From the NCBI RefSeq assembly GCF_000211415.1, contig NZ_GL890775.1, forward strand, positions 833,999-897,998: a stretch of DNA of 64,000 nucleotides, read 5' to 3'. Source of the DNA: Enterobacter mori LMG 25706. Lineage in GTDB: Bacteria; Pseudomonadota; Gammaproteobacteria; Enterobacterales; Enterobacteriaceae. Below the pieces are notes generated by a model. The model saw nothing but the letters and a program-made list of their open reading frames with translations. It was not told where the DNA came from and did no database searches. The first letter of the stretch is position 1, and the number at the start of each line of letters is the position of its first letter. This document shows, piece by piece, positions 54,236 to 62,058 of the stretch. Position numbers and translations under genes: made by a program.

Positions 54236-54934
54236 ATGCAAAAAAACGCGGCGTTTCGTTATCCGATACTGACTGTTCTGGCCGTCACCCTCAGCGGGTG
54301 TGCCTGGATCCCGTCTAAACCATTGGTCGAGGGTGCGACTACCGCCCAGCCCGTTCCCGGCCCTGCGCCCGTGGTGAACGGCTCCATTTTCCAGACCGCA
54401 CAGCCGATTAACTACGGCTATCAGCCGCTGTTTGAAGATCGTCGCCCGCGTAACATTGGCGATACGCTGACCATTGTGCTGCAGGAAAACGTCAGTGCGA
54501 GCAAGAGCTCGTCGGCGAACGCCAGCCGCGATGGCAAAACCAATTTTGGCTTCGACACCGTTCCACGCTATCTGCAGGGCCTGTTCGGCAATGCGCGTGC
54601 GGATGTTGAGGCCTCCCGCGGCAATACCTTTAACGGTAAAGGTGGTGCGAACGCCAGTAACACCTTCAGCGGTACGCTGACGGTGACGGTTGACCAGGTG
54701 CTGGTTAACGGCAATTTACACGTTGTGGGTGAAAAACAGATCGCCATTAACCAGGGCACTGAGTTCATTCGCTTCTCCGGTGTGGTTAACCCTCGCACCA
54801 TCAGCGGCACCAACACCGTACCGTCCACCCAGGTGGCGGATGCGCGCATTGAATACGTCGGTAACGGCTATATCAATGAAGCGCAAAATATGGGCTGGCT
54901 GCAGCGTTTCTTCCTTAACTTATCGCCGATGTAA
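54236..54934 (+). CDS. flgH: Flagellar L-ring lipoprotein FlgH
   Basis: Forms the outer-membrane L ring around the rod. 232 residues, E. coli length. Lipobox TLSGC after [20 protein letters not shown]; conserved [31 protein letters not shown] and [31 protein letters not shown]. The frame is open three codons earlier (MKAMQKN, 54227); the start at 54236 fits the E. coli N-terminus. Confidence 0.95.
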   Translation: MQKNAAFRYPILTVLAVTLSGCAWIPSKPLVEGATTAQPVPGPAPVVNGSIFQTAQPINYGYQPLFEDRRPRNIGDTLTIVLQENVSASKSSSANASRDGKTNFGFDTVPRYLQGLFGNARADVEASRGNTFNGKGGANASNTFSGTLTVTVDQVLVNGNLHVVGEKQIAINQGTEFIRFSGVVNPRTISGTNTVPSTQVADARIEYVGNGYINEAQNMGWLQRFFLNLSPM

Positions 54935-54946
54935 GCGAGGTGACCC

Positions 54947-56044
54947 ATGTTTAAAACGATCTTCGCCGTGGCGCTGGCGCTGGTGGCAACCTTCGCTCAG
55001 GCTGACCGTATTCGCGACCTGACCAGCGTTCAGGGCGTGCGCGAGAACTCGCTGATTGGCTATGGCCTGGTGGTGGGGCTGGACGGTACGGGTGACCAGA
55101 CCACCCAAACGCCATTCACCACCCAGACCCTGAATAACATGCTTTCGCAGCTTGGTATTACCGTCCCTGCGGGGACCAACATGCAGCTGAAAAACGTGGC
55201 GGCGGTGATGGTGACCGCGTCCTATCCGGCGTTTGCGCGTCAGGGGCAGACCATCGACGTAGTGGTCTCCTCCATGGGTAACGCCAAAAGCCTGCGCGGC
55301 GGCACGCTGTTGATGACGCCGCTTAAGGGCGTCGACAGCCAGGTCTATGCCCTGGCGCAGGGTAACATTCTGGTTGGCGGTGCGGGTGCCTCTGCGGGCG
55401 GGAGCAGCGTGCAGGTGAACCAGCTGAACGGTGGGCGTATCACTAACGGGGCCATCATCGAGCGCGAGCTGCCGACCCAGTTTGGCGCAGGAAATACCAT
55501 CAACCTGCAGCTTAATAATGAAGACTTCACGATGGCGCAGCAAATTGCCGACACCATCAACCGCAGCCGCGGCTACGGGAGCGCCACGGCGCTGGACGCG
55601 CGTACCGTGCAGATCCGGACCTCTTCGGGTAACAGTAACCAGGTGCGTATGCTGGCGGATATCCAGAATATGGAAGTGAACGTGCCGGTGCAGGATGCCA
55701 AAGTTATCATCAACTCACGCACCGGGTCGGTGGTGATGAACCGCGAGGTGTCGCTGGACAGCTGTGCCGTGGCGCAGGGTAACCTCTCCGTGACGGTGAA
55801 CCGCTCCGCCAACGTCAGCCAGCCGGACACGCCATTTGGTGGCGGTCAGACGGTGGTGACACCGCAAACGCAGATTGATTTGCGCCAGAGCGGCGGCTCG
55901 CTGCAAAGCGTGCGTTCCAGCGCGAACCTGAACAGCGTGGTGCGTGCCCTGAATGCGCTGGGCGCGACGCCGATGGATCTGATGTCGATTCTGCAATCGA
56001 TGCAAAGTGCAGGCTGCCTGCGCGCCAAACTGGAAATCATCTAA
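54947..56044 (+). CDS. flgI: Flagellar P-ring protein FlgI
   Basis: Forms the periplasmic P ring that guides the rod. 365 residues, E. coli length, signal peptide [19 protein letters not shown]. Conserved [33 protein letters not shown] and [32 protein letters not shown]. Its stop overlaps the flgJ ATG by one base (TAATG). Confidence 0.96.
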   Translation: MFKTIFAVALALVATFAQADRIRDLTSVQGVRENSLIGYGLVVGLDGTGDQTTQTPFTTQTLNNMLSQLGITVPAGTNMQLKNVAAVMVTASYPAFARQGQTIDVVVSSMGNAKSLRGGTLLMTPLKGVDSQVYALAQGNILVGGAGASAGGSSVQVNQLNGGRITNGAIIERELPTQFGAGNTINLQLNNEDFTMAQQIADTINRSRGYGSATALDARTVQIRTSSGNSNQVRMLADIQNMEVNVPVQDAKVIINSRTGSVVMNREVSLDSCAVAQGNLSVTVNRSANVSQPDTPFGGGQTVVTPQTQIDLRQSGGSLQSVRSSANLNSVVRALNALGATPMDLMSILQSMQSAGCLRAKLEII

Positions 56045-56997
56045 TGCTGACCGATAGCAAACTGCTGACCGGTGCCGCCTGGGATGCCCAGTCGCTGAAC
56101 GAACTCAAAACCAAAGCAGGAAAAGACCCGGCGGCGAATATCCGCCCGGTCGCCCGCCAGGTGGAAGGGATGTTCGTGCAGATGATGTTGAAAAGCATGC
56201 GTGAGACCCTGCCGAAAGACGGGATGTTCAGCAGCGATTCCACGCGGCTTTACACCAGCATGTATGACCAGCAGATTGCACAGCAGATGACCGCCGGTAA
56301 AGGACTCGGACTGGCTGACATGATTGTCAAACAGACCGCTGCCGCACAGGGTATTCAGCCTGAGGATCAGCCGCAGCAGGTGCCGATGAAGTTCGACATC
56401 GAAACGGTGACCAGTTATCAGAACCAGGCGCTGACGCAGATGGTGCGTAAGGCCATGCCGAAGCCCGCAGAGACGCGCGACGAGCCGCTCTCCGGCGACA
56501 GTAAGGACTTCCTGGCGCAGCTTTCTCTGCCAGCGCGACTGGCCAGCGAGCAGAGCGGGGTACCGCATCACCTGATCCTGGCCCAGGCGGCCCTGGAGTC
56601 GGGCTGGGGCCAGCGTCAAATCCGTAAGGAAAACGGCGATCCGAGCTTCAACATCTTTGGCGTGAAAGCTACCTCCAGCTGGAAGGGGCCGACAACCGAG
56701 ATCACCACCACCGAATACGAAAACGGCGCGGCAGTGAAGGTAAAAGCCAAATTCCGCGTTTACAGCTCCTACCTTGAAGCATTGTCAGATTACGTCGGCC
56801 TGTTAAGCCGAAACCCGCGCTATACCGCCGTGACGCAGGCATCGACACCGGAGCAGGGCGCGCAGGCATTGCAGAATGCGGGATACGCTACCGATCCGAA
56901 CTATGCGCGCAAGCTCACCAGCATGATCCAGCAGCTGAAATCGATGGGTGAGAAGGTGAGTAAAGCCTATAGCACCGATATTGAAAATCTGTTCTGA
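56044..56997 (+). CDS. flgJ: Rod cap / peptidoglycan hydrolase FlgJ
   Basis: Two domains: the N-terminal rod-capping part (ARQVEGMFVQMMLKSMRETLPKDGM) and a C-terminal glucosaminidase that cuts peptidoglycan for the rod. The catalytic region is AQAALESGWGQRQIRKENGDPSFNIFGVKA with the acid Glu of ALESGWG. 317 residues (E. coli 313). Last gene of the flgB operon. Confidence 0.96.
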   Translation: MLTDSKLLTGAAWDAQSLNELKTKAGKDPAANIRPVARQVEGMFVQMMLKSMRETLPKDGMFSSDSTRLYTSMYDQQIAQQMTAGKGLGLADMIVKQTAAAQGIQPEDQPQQVPMKFDIETVTSYQNQALTQMVRKAMPKPAETRDEPLSGDSKDFLAQLSLPARLASEQSGVPHHLILAQAALESGWGQRQIRKENGDPSFNIFGVKATSSWKGPTTEITTTEYENGAAVKVKAKFRVYSSYLEALSDYVGLLSRNPRYTAVTQASTPEQGAQALQNAGYATDPNYARKLTSMIQQLKSMGEKVSKAYSTDIENLF

Positions 56998-57003
56998 AAG
57001 TTC

Positions 57004-57030
57004 TCAAGTCCCGGTGGAGGCTGCCGATAA
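57004..57030 (+). promoter_or_regulatory. Sigma-28 (FliA) promoter of flgKL
   Basis: TCAAGTCC, 11 bases, GCCGATAA: the -10 element is perfect and the -35 keeps AAGT. 42 bases before the flgK start. It makes flgKL class-3 genes, as in E. coli. Confidence 0.85.
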
Positions 57031-57072
57031 CCTTCATCAGGACTCGTGTCTGAAAGTATAAAAGGAACCCCC

Positions 57073-58713
57073 ATGTCCAGTTTGATTAACAGCGCCATGA
57101 GTGGCCTCAGTGCGGCACAGGCGGCACTTAATACCGTAAGTAATAATATTTCAAGCTATAACGTGGCAGGTTACACCCGCCAGAACACCATTCTGGGCGC
57201 GGCTAACAGCACGCTGACCGGCGGTGGCTGGGTGGGGAACGGGGTTTATGTCTCCGGCGTGCAGCGTGAGTATGACGCCTTCATTACCAACCAGCTGCGC
57301 GCAGCACAGACGCAGAGCAGTGGGCTGACAACGCGCTATCAGCAGATGTCAAAGATTGATGACGTGCTCTCCGATACCACCAACTCGCTTTCGACCACGC
57401 TGCAGGATTTCTTCAAGAGCCTGCAAACGCTGGTGAGTAACGCCGAAGATCCGGCTGCGCGCCAGACGGTGATCGGCAAAGCGGATGGACTGGTAAACCA
57501 GTTTAAAACCAACGATCAGTATCTTCGCGATCAGGATGCGCAGGTTAACACCGCGATCACCACCAGCGTGGATCAGATCAATAACTACGCGAAGCAGATA
57601 GCCAACCTTAACGATCAAATTTCCCGTCTGACCGGCGTAGGCGCGGGCGCATCGCCGAACGAACTGCTCGATCAGCGCGATCAGCTGGTGAGCGAGCTGA
57701 ATAAGATTGTGGGTGTGGACGTGACCGTGCAGGACAGCGGTACGTACAATATCTCCATCGCGAACGGTTACACCCTGGTGCAGGGCAGTACTGCCAGCCA
57801 GCTGGCTGCGGTGAAATCCAGTGCTGACCCGTCGCGCACCACGATTGCCTACGTGGATGCAGCGTCTGGAAACGTTGAGATCCCGGAAAAGCAGATCACC
57901 ACAGGGTCACTGGGTGGGCTGTTGACCTTCCGTTCTGAAGATCTGGATAAGGCGCGTAACACCCTTAACCAGATGGCGCTGGCGTTTGCCGACGCGATGA
58001 ACACACAGCATGAAGCCGGGTTCGACGCAAATGGCGACGCAGGCGGCAAGCTGTTCGACTTCGGTTCACCTTCCGTACTGAGTAACAGCAAAAACACCGG
58101 CAGCGCATCGGTCACGGCGAGCGTAACGGACAGCTCTGCGGTGCAGGCGACGAACTATAAAGTTGAGTACAACGGGACCAACTGGACGGTCACGCGTCTG
58201 TCTGACAAAACCAGCTTTACGGCCACGCCGGACGGCAGCGGTAACCTGTCGTTTGATGGTTTGAACGTGAACATCACCGGTGCGGCCAACCAGAAAGACA
58301 GCTTCATCGTGAAACCGGTGAATGACGTCATTATGAATATGGACGTCGCGATTAGCGATGAATCCAAACTGGCGATGGCCTCCGCCAGCGACAGCGGCGA
58401 TAGCGACAATACCAACGGCCAAAAACTGTTGGATCTGCAGAGCGCGAAGCTGGTGGGGAATAACAAAACCTTCAACGATGCCTATGCGTCACTGGTCAGT
58501 ACGGTGGGGAGCACCACGGCATCGCTGAAAACCAGCAGCGCCACGAAAGACAACGTGGTAACGCAGCTGACCAAACAGCAGCAGTCGATTTCCGGGGTTA
58601 ACCTGGATGAAGAATACGGCAACCTGCAGCGCTATCAGCAGTACTACCTGGCGAATGCGCAGGTTCTGCAAACGGCGAGCACGCTGTTTGATGCGTTGAT
58701 CAACATTCGCTAA
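57073..58713 (+). CDS. flgK: Flagellar hook-filament junction protein FlgK
   Basis: First junction protein between hook and filament; exported with FlgN. 546 residues (E. coli 547). N-terminal SGLSAAQAALNTVSNNISSYNVAGYTRQ and C-terminal SGVNLDEEYGNLQRYQQYYLANAQVLQTASTLFD coiled regions (given here in parts). AAAGGAACCCCC precedes the ATG at 57073; the frame is open nine codons earlier. Confidence 0.96.
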   Translation: MSSLINSAMSGLSAAQAALNTVSNNISSYNVAGYTRQNTILGAANSTLTGGGWVGNGVYVSGVQREYDAFITNQLRAAQTQSSGLTTRYQQMSKIDDVLSDTTNSLSTTLQDFFKSLQTLVSNAEDPAARQTVIGKADGLVNQFKTNDQYLRDQDAQVNTAITTSVDQINNYAKQIANLNDQISRLTGVGAGASPNELLDQRDQLVSELNKIVGVDVTVQDSGTYNISIANGYTLVQGSTASQLAAVKSSADPSRTTIAYVDAASGNVEIPEKQITTGSLGGLLTFRSEDLDKARNTLNQMALAFADAMNTQHEAGFDANGDAGGKLFDFGSPSVLSNSKNTGSASVTASVTDSSAVQATNYKVEYNGTNWTVTRLSDKTSFTATPDGSGNLSFDGLNVNITGAANQKDSFIVKPVNDVIMNMDVAISDESKLAMASASDSGDSDNTNGQKLLDLQSAKLVGNNKTFNDAYASLVSTVGSTTASLKTSSATKDNVVTQLTKQQQSISGVNLDEEYGNLQRYQQYYLANAQVLQTASTLFDALINIR

Positions 58714-58728
58714 GGCCGGGGTTAAAAA

Positions 58729-59682
58729 ATGCGTATTAGTACTCAAATGATGTATGAGCAGAGCATGCGCGGAGTGACGAACTCCCAGAGTCTCTGGCTG
58801 GGCTATGGCGAGCAGATGTCAACCGGCAAGCGCGTAAACCGTCCTTCCGATGACCCGATTGCGGCTTCTCAGGCCGTTGTACTCTCCCAGGCGCAGACGC
58901 AGAACAGCCAGTATGCGCTGGCGCGTTCTTTCGCCACGACCAAGGTGTCGCTGGAAGAGAACGTGCTGAAAGAGGTGACGAATGCGATTATCACCGCGCA
59001 GGAAAAAGTGGTTAACGCCGGTAACGGAACCCTCAGCGATGATGACCGACAGTCGCTTGCCACCAACCTGCAGGGGATCCGCGATCAGCTGATGAACCTG
59101 GCAAACAGCACCGACGGTAATGGACGCTATATTTTTGCGGGTTACAAAACGGAAGCGGCGGCCTTCGACGAGACGACCGGCACCTATAACGGCGGCTCTA
59201 CGCCAATCAGCCAGCAGGTTGACGCCGCGCGTACCATGCAAATCAGCCACACGGGCAGTGAAGTTTTCGATACCTTCACCAGTAACGCGAAACCGGAGCC
59301 GGACGGCAGCGCGCCGGAAACCAACCTGTTTAAGATCCTGGATACCGCTATCGCTGCGCTGAATACGCCGGTTGAAGGCGACCAGACTAAAGCCGATGCG
59401 TTTACGGCGGCGATGGATAAAACCAACCGCGGCCTGAGCAACTCGCTGAACAACGTGCTGACCGTGCGTGCAGACCTGGGGATCAAACTGGACGAGCTGG
59501 GCAAACTGGATTCGCTGGGCGATGACCGTGCTTTGGGCCAAACGCAGCAGATGAGCGACCTGGTCGATGTGGACTGGAACTCGGTGATCTCGTCTTACTC
59601 CATGCAGCAAGCGGCTCTGCAGGCCTCCTATAAGGCGTTTAGCGATATGCAGGGGATGTCCCTGTTCCAGATGAATAAATAA
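58729..59682 (+). CDS. flgL: Flagellar hook-filament junction protein FlgL
   Basis: Second junction protein, just before flagellin. 317 residues, E. coli length. Flagellin-like N-terminus (MRISTQMMYEQSMRGVTNSQ, LSTGKRVNRPSDDPIAAS-type GKRVNRPSDDPI) and C-terminal helix NSVISSYSMQQAALQASYKAF. 15 bases after flgK. A terminator hairpin follows. Confidence 0.96.
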   Translation: MRISTQMMYEQSMRGVTNSQSLWLGYGEQMSTGKRVNRPSDDPIAASQAVVLSQAQTQNSQYALARSFATTKVSLEENVLKEVTNAIITAQEKVVNAGNGTLSDDDRQSLATNLQGIRDQLMNLANSTDGNGRYIFAGYKTEAAAFDETTGTYNGGSTPISQQVDAARTMQISHTGSEVFDTFTSNAKPEPDGSAPETNLFKILDTAIAALNTPVEGDQTKADAFTAAMDKTNRGLSNSLNNVLTVRADLGIKLDELGKLDSLGDDRALGQTQQMSDLVDVDWNSVISSYSMQQAALQASYKAFSDMQGMSLFQMNK

Positions 59683-59729
59683 CGTCTTGACCTCTTAGAA
59701 CATGTCTTGAAACTGGGCATGTTTTGACT

Positions 59730-59760
59730 GCCCAGTCCGTATGGACTGGGCATTTTTTTT
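59730..59760. terminator. Terminator between flgL and the MFS gene
   Basis: GCCCAGTCC, loop GTAT, GGACTGGGC (59730-59751), then eight T. It serves flgKL and may also serve the converging transporter gene. Confidence 0.9.
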
Positions 59761-60973
59761 ACACGGTTTCAGCCTGAGCGGAGGTTACCCGGGCGTTTTC
59801 AATCAATCTGATGACCAGGGCAATAATGCCGCACAGGGTTGCCAGCGCCACCACGCCAGACCAGCCGGCCATCGTATAAATCTTACTGCCCAGTGCCGAG
59901 CCTAACGCCATTCCGATAAACACCACCGTAAAGAGCAGGGCATTCAGGCGACCGCGTGCCTGCGGTTCAAGGCTGTAGACCAGATTCTGGTGAGCCACCA
60001 GGCTTGACTGCAGGCCAAGGTCAAAACCGACGGCGGAGACGGCAATCAGGATCAACTGTCCATGGACGCCGAGGGCGGGCATCAGGAACATTAGCGCAAA
60101 CGAGACGGTGACGAGCGCGGCACCCAGCTGCGTCACTTTTCCTGCACCCAGTTTATCCGCCAGCCCGCCTGCCAGCGGCGCGGCTAATGCACCGGCGGCA
60201 CCTGCGATACCAAACCCGCCCGCCACGGCGCTGCCGAGGTGGTAGCGTTCCAGCAGCATCACGGCCAGCGTTGACCAGAATGCGCTGAAGGCAATCGACA
60301 GAAAACCCTGAGCCAGCGCCGCGCGACGCAGTGCCGGGTAACGACGCCACAGGTGCTCCATGGAACGCATCAGTGCGGGATAGCTCAGCGTGGAGTGAAT
60401 AGCAAAACGTGGGAGTACGGCCCACATCACCGCGCCGACAAAGGCAATGCTTGCAGCAGCCAGCTGATACATCACCCGCCAGCCAAAGGCTTCACCGACC
60501 ACGCCGCTGACGGTTCTCGACAACAATATGCCCAGCAGAAGACCTGTCATGACGGTGCCCACGGTTTTCCCTTGTTTACCTTCAGGGGCGAGGATCGCAG
60601 CAGCGGGAACGATATCCTGCGCCATGGTGGCGGCCATGCCAATCAGCAGGCTTGCCAGCAGCAGCGAAGGGAGTTGCCCGGTGAGACTACAGCCCAGAAG
60701 AAACAGCGCCAGGGCAGCACTTTTAATCAGAATCAGCGTCCTGCGGTCATGACGATCGCCAAGCGGCAACAGGAAGAGGATGCCGAGCGCGTAGCCTGCC
60801 TGGGTCAGCGTCGGAACCAGGCCCATTCCTTCAATACTCAAATGAAGGTCTGCGCCCATGAGAGGCAGCAAAGGCTGTGCGTAGTAAATGGATGCCACGC
60901 TGAAACCAGCACCCAGAGCCAGCATTAATATCACCCAGCGGCTCACGGCATGGGGGGCAGTTGTTGTGTTCAT
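59759..60973 (-). CDS. MFS exporter, substrate unknown
   Basis: Inner-membrane transporter of the major facilitator superfamily, 12 helices, 404 residues. Motif A is LPLGDRHDRRTLI after helix 2; AAMAQDIVPAAAILAPEGK and GVVGEAFGWRVMYQ follow. The exact substrate is not recognisable; similarity is of the YnfM/arabinose-efflux type. GAGG eight bases before the ATG at 60973 decides the start over one six codons earlier. It is divergent from a LysR regulator with which it probably forms a regulatory pair. Neither gene lies at this place in E. coli, where flgL is followed directly by rne. Confidence 0.88.
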   Translation of the reverse strand: MNTTTAPHAVSRWVILMLALGAGFSVASIYYAQPLLPLMGADLHLSIEGMGLVPTLTQAGYALGILFLLPLGDRHDRRTLILIKSAALALFLLGCSLTGQLPSLLLASLLIGMAATMAQDIVPAAAILAPEGKQGKTVGTVMTGLLLGILLSRTVSGVVGEAFGWRVMYQLAAASIAFVGAVMWAVLPRFAIHSTLSYPALMRSMEHLWRRYPALRRAALAQGFLSIAFSAFWSTLAVMLLERYHLGSAVAGGFGIAGAAGALAAPLAGGLADKLGAGKVTQLGAALVTVSFALMFLMPALGVHGQLILIAVSAVGFDLGLQSSLVAHQNLVYSLEPQARGRLNALLFTVVFIGMALGSALGSKIYTMAGWSGVVALATLCGIIALVIRLIENARVTSAQAETV

Positions 60974-61049
60974 AAGACGTTCCTCAGTCATAGTGTGAGG
61001 CTATTTTTTATCACTACGCCTTGCGGCGGTAGACGGGCTGATGGTAAAA

Positions 61050-61066
61050 CGCTTATACGTTAAGCG
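61050..61066. promoter_or_regulatory. Candidate LysR operator
   Basis: CGCTTA-TACGT-TAAGCG is a perfect six-base inverted repeat, overlapped by ATACGTTAAGCGTAT, 17 bases before the LysR start and in the divergent promoter region. Likely bound by the adjacent regulator. Confidence 0.65.
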
Positions 61067-61082
61067 TATGACAGAGGAAAGT

Positions 61083-62018
61083 ATGAAGCGAGTTGAGCGT
61101 ATAGACAGGGTGGAACTGATGCGAACTTTTGTTCGCATCGTGGAAACCGGCTCGCTCTCGGCAGCGGCAAGGCAGCTTTCGACGACTCAGGCCACGGTAA
61201 GCCGACGTTTGCAGTCTCTGGAAACCTTGCTGGGGGCTCGCCTGCTGCTGCGAACCACCCATGCCACCAGGCTCACTGACGACGGTGAACGCTGCTATCA
61301 GCATGCCCGGTGGGTGATTGATAGCTGGTTGGCGCTGGAAGATGAAGTCGGGCAGGCGGAGGATGAACCGGTTGGGGTATTGCGGGTGCGGGCACCGCAC
61401 GCCTTTGGTCAGGAACAGCTCCTGAAACCGTTGACGGAATTTTTGCAGCGTTATCCTCAGCTTTCCGTTGAGTGGATGTTGAACGATAAGTCGGTGGATT
61501 TTCTCAGCGACAATATTGATTGTGCGATCCGCGTGGGTGCCGAGGTCGCTCCCGCCACGGTTTCCGTACAGCTGGCAGAGGTACCGCGCTCCATCGTCGC
61601 CTCTCCTGCGTTGCTGGCACGCTTCCCAAAGGTTAGCAAGCCAGAGGATTTGCAGGCGCTGCCCTGGATTGCCATCAGCACCTTCTACCAGCGACACGTT
61701 GAATTGTTTGATGGTGCAGCGCAGCCGACACGCATTGCTATTACGCCGCGTCTGAGCACGGACAGCCTGTACGTGGCGCGAAATACGGCCCTGACCGGGC
61801 TGGGGGTGGCGCTGGTATCAAGCTGGACGGTGAAAGAGGATATTCAGGAAGGGCGCTTAATCCCTCTTCTGCCCGAGTGGCAACCCACGGCGCTGCCCGT
61901 CCATCTGGTTTATCCGTGGTCGCGATACTATCCGGCGCGCTTGCGACGTTTTCTGGAGATGATGAAGCAGGTGATGCCGGGTATAGCCGGAATGAGAAAG
62001 CCAGCAAATGCGCAATAA
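61083..62018 (+). CDS. LysR-family transcriptional regulator
   Basis: 311 residues. N-terminal winged helix-turn-helix (ELMRTFVRIVETGSLSAAARQLSTTQATVSRRLQSLETLLGARLL, read in parts) and a periplasmic-binding-type effector domain (GVLRVRAPHAFGQEQLL, NIDCAIRVGA). Subfamily resembles the CrgA/YafC group. GAGG five bases before the ATG at 61083 sets the start; an upstream ATG (61041) lacks a site. Probably controls the divergent MFS gene and itself. Effector unknown. Confidence 0.9.
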   Translation: MKRVERIDRVELMRTFVRIVETGSLSAAARQLSTTQATVSRRLQSLETLLGARLLLRTTHATRLTDDGERCYQHARWVIDSWLALEDEVGQAEDEPVGVLRVRAPHAFGQEQLLKPLTEFLQRYPQLSVEWMLNDKSVDFLSDNIDCAIRVGAEVAPATVSVQLAEVPRSIVASPALLARFPKVSKPEDLQALPWIAISTFYQRHVELFDGAAQPTRIAITPRLSTDSLYVARNTALTGLGVALVSSWTVKEDIQEGRLIPLLPEWQPTALPVHLVYPWSRYYPARLRRFLEMMKQVMPGIAGMRKPANAQ

Positions 62019-62044
62019 AAAAGCCGACCCTGAGGTCGGCTTTT
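62017..62044. terminator. Bidirectional terminator between the LysR gene and rne
   Basis: GCCGACC, loop CTGA, GGTCGGC (62023-62040) with six A on one side and four T on the other. On the minus strand it gives rne a good T-run. Confidence 0.85.
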
Positions 62045-62058
62045 CGTCTTAACGCGAG

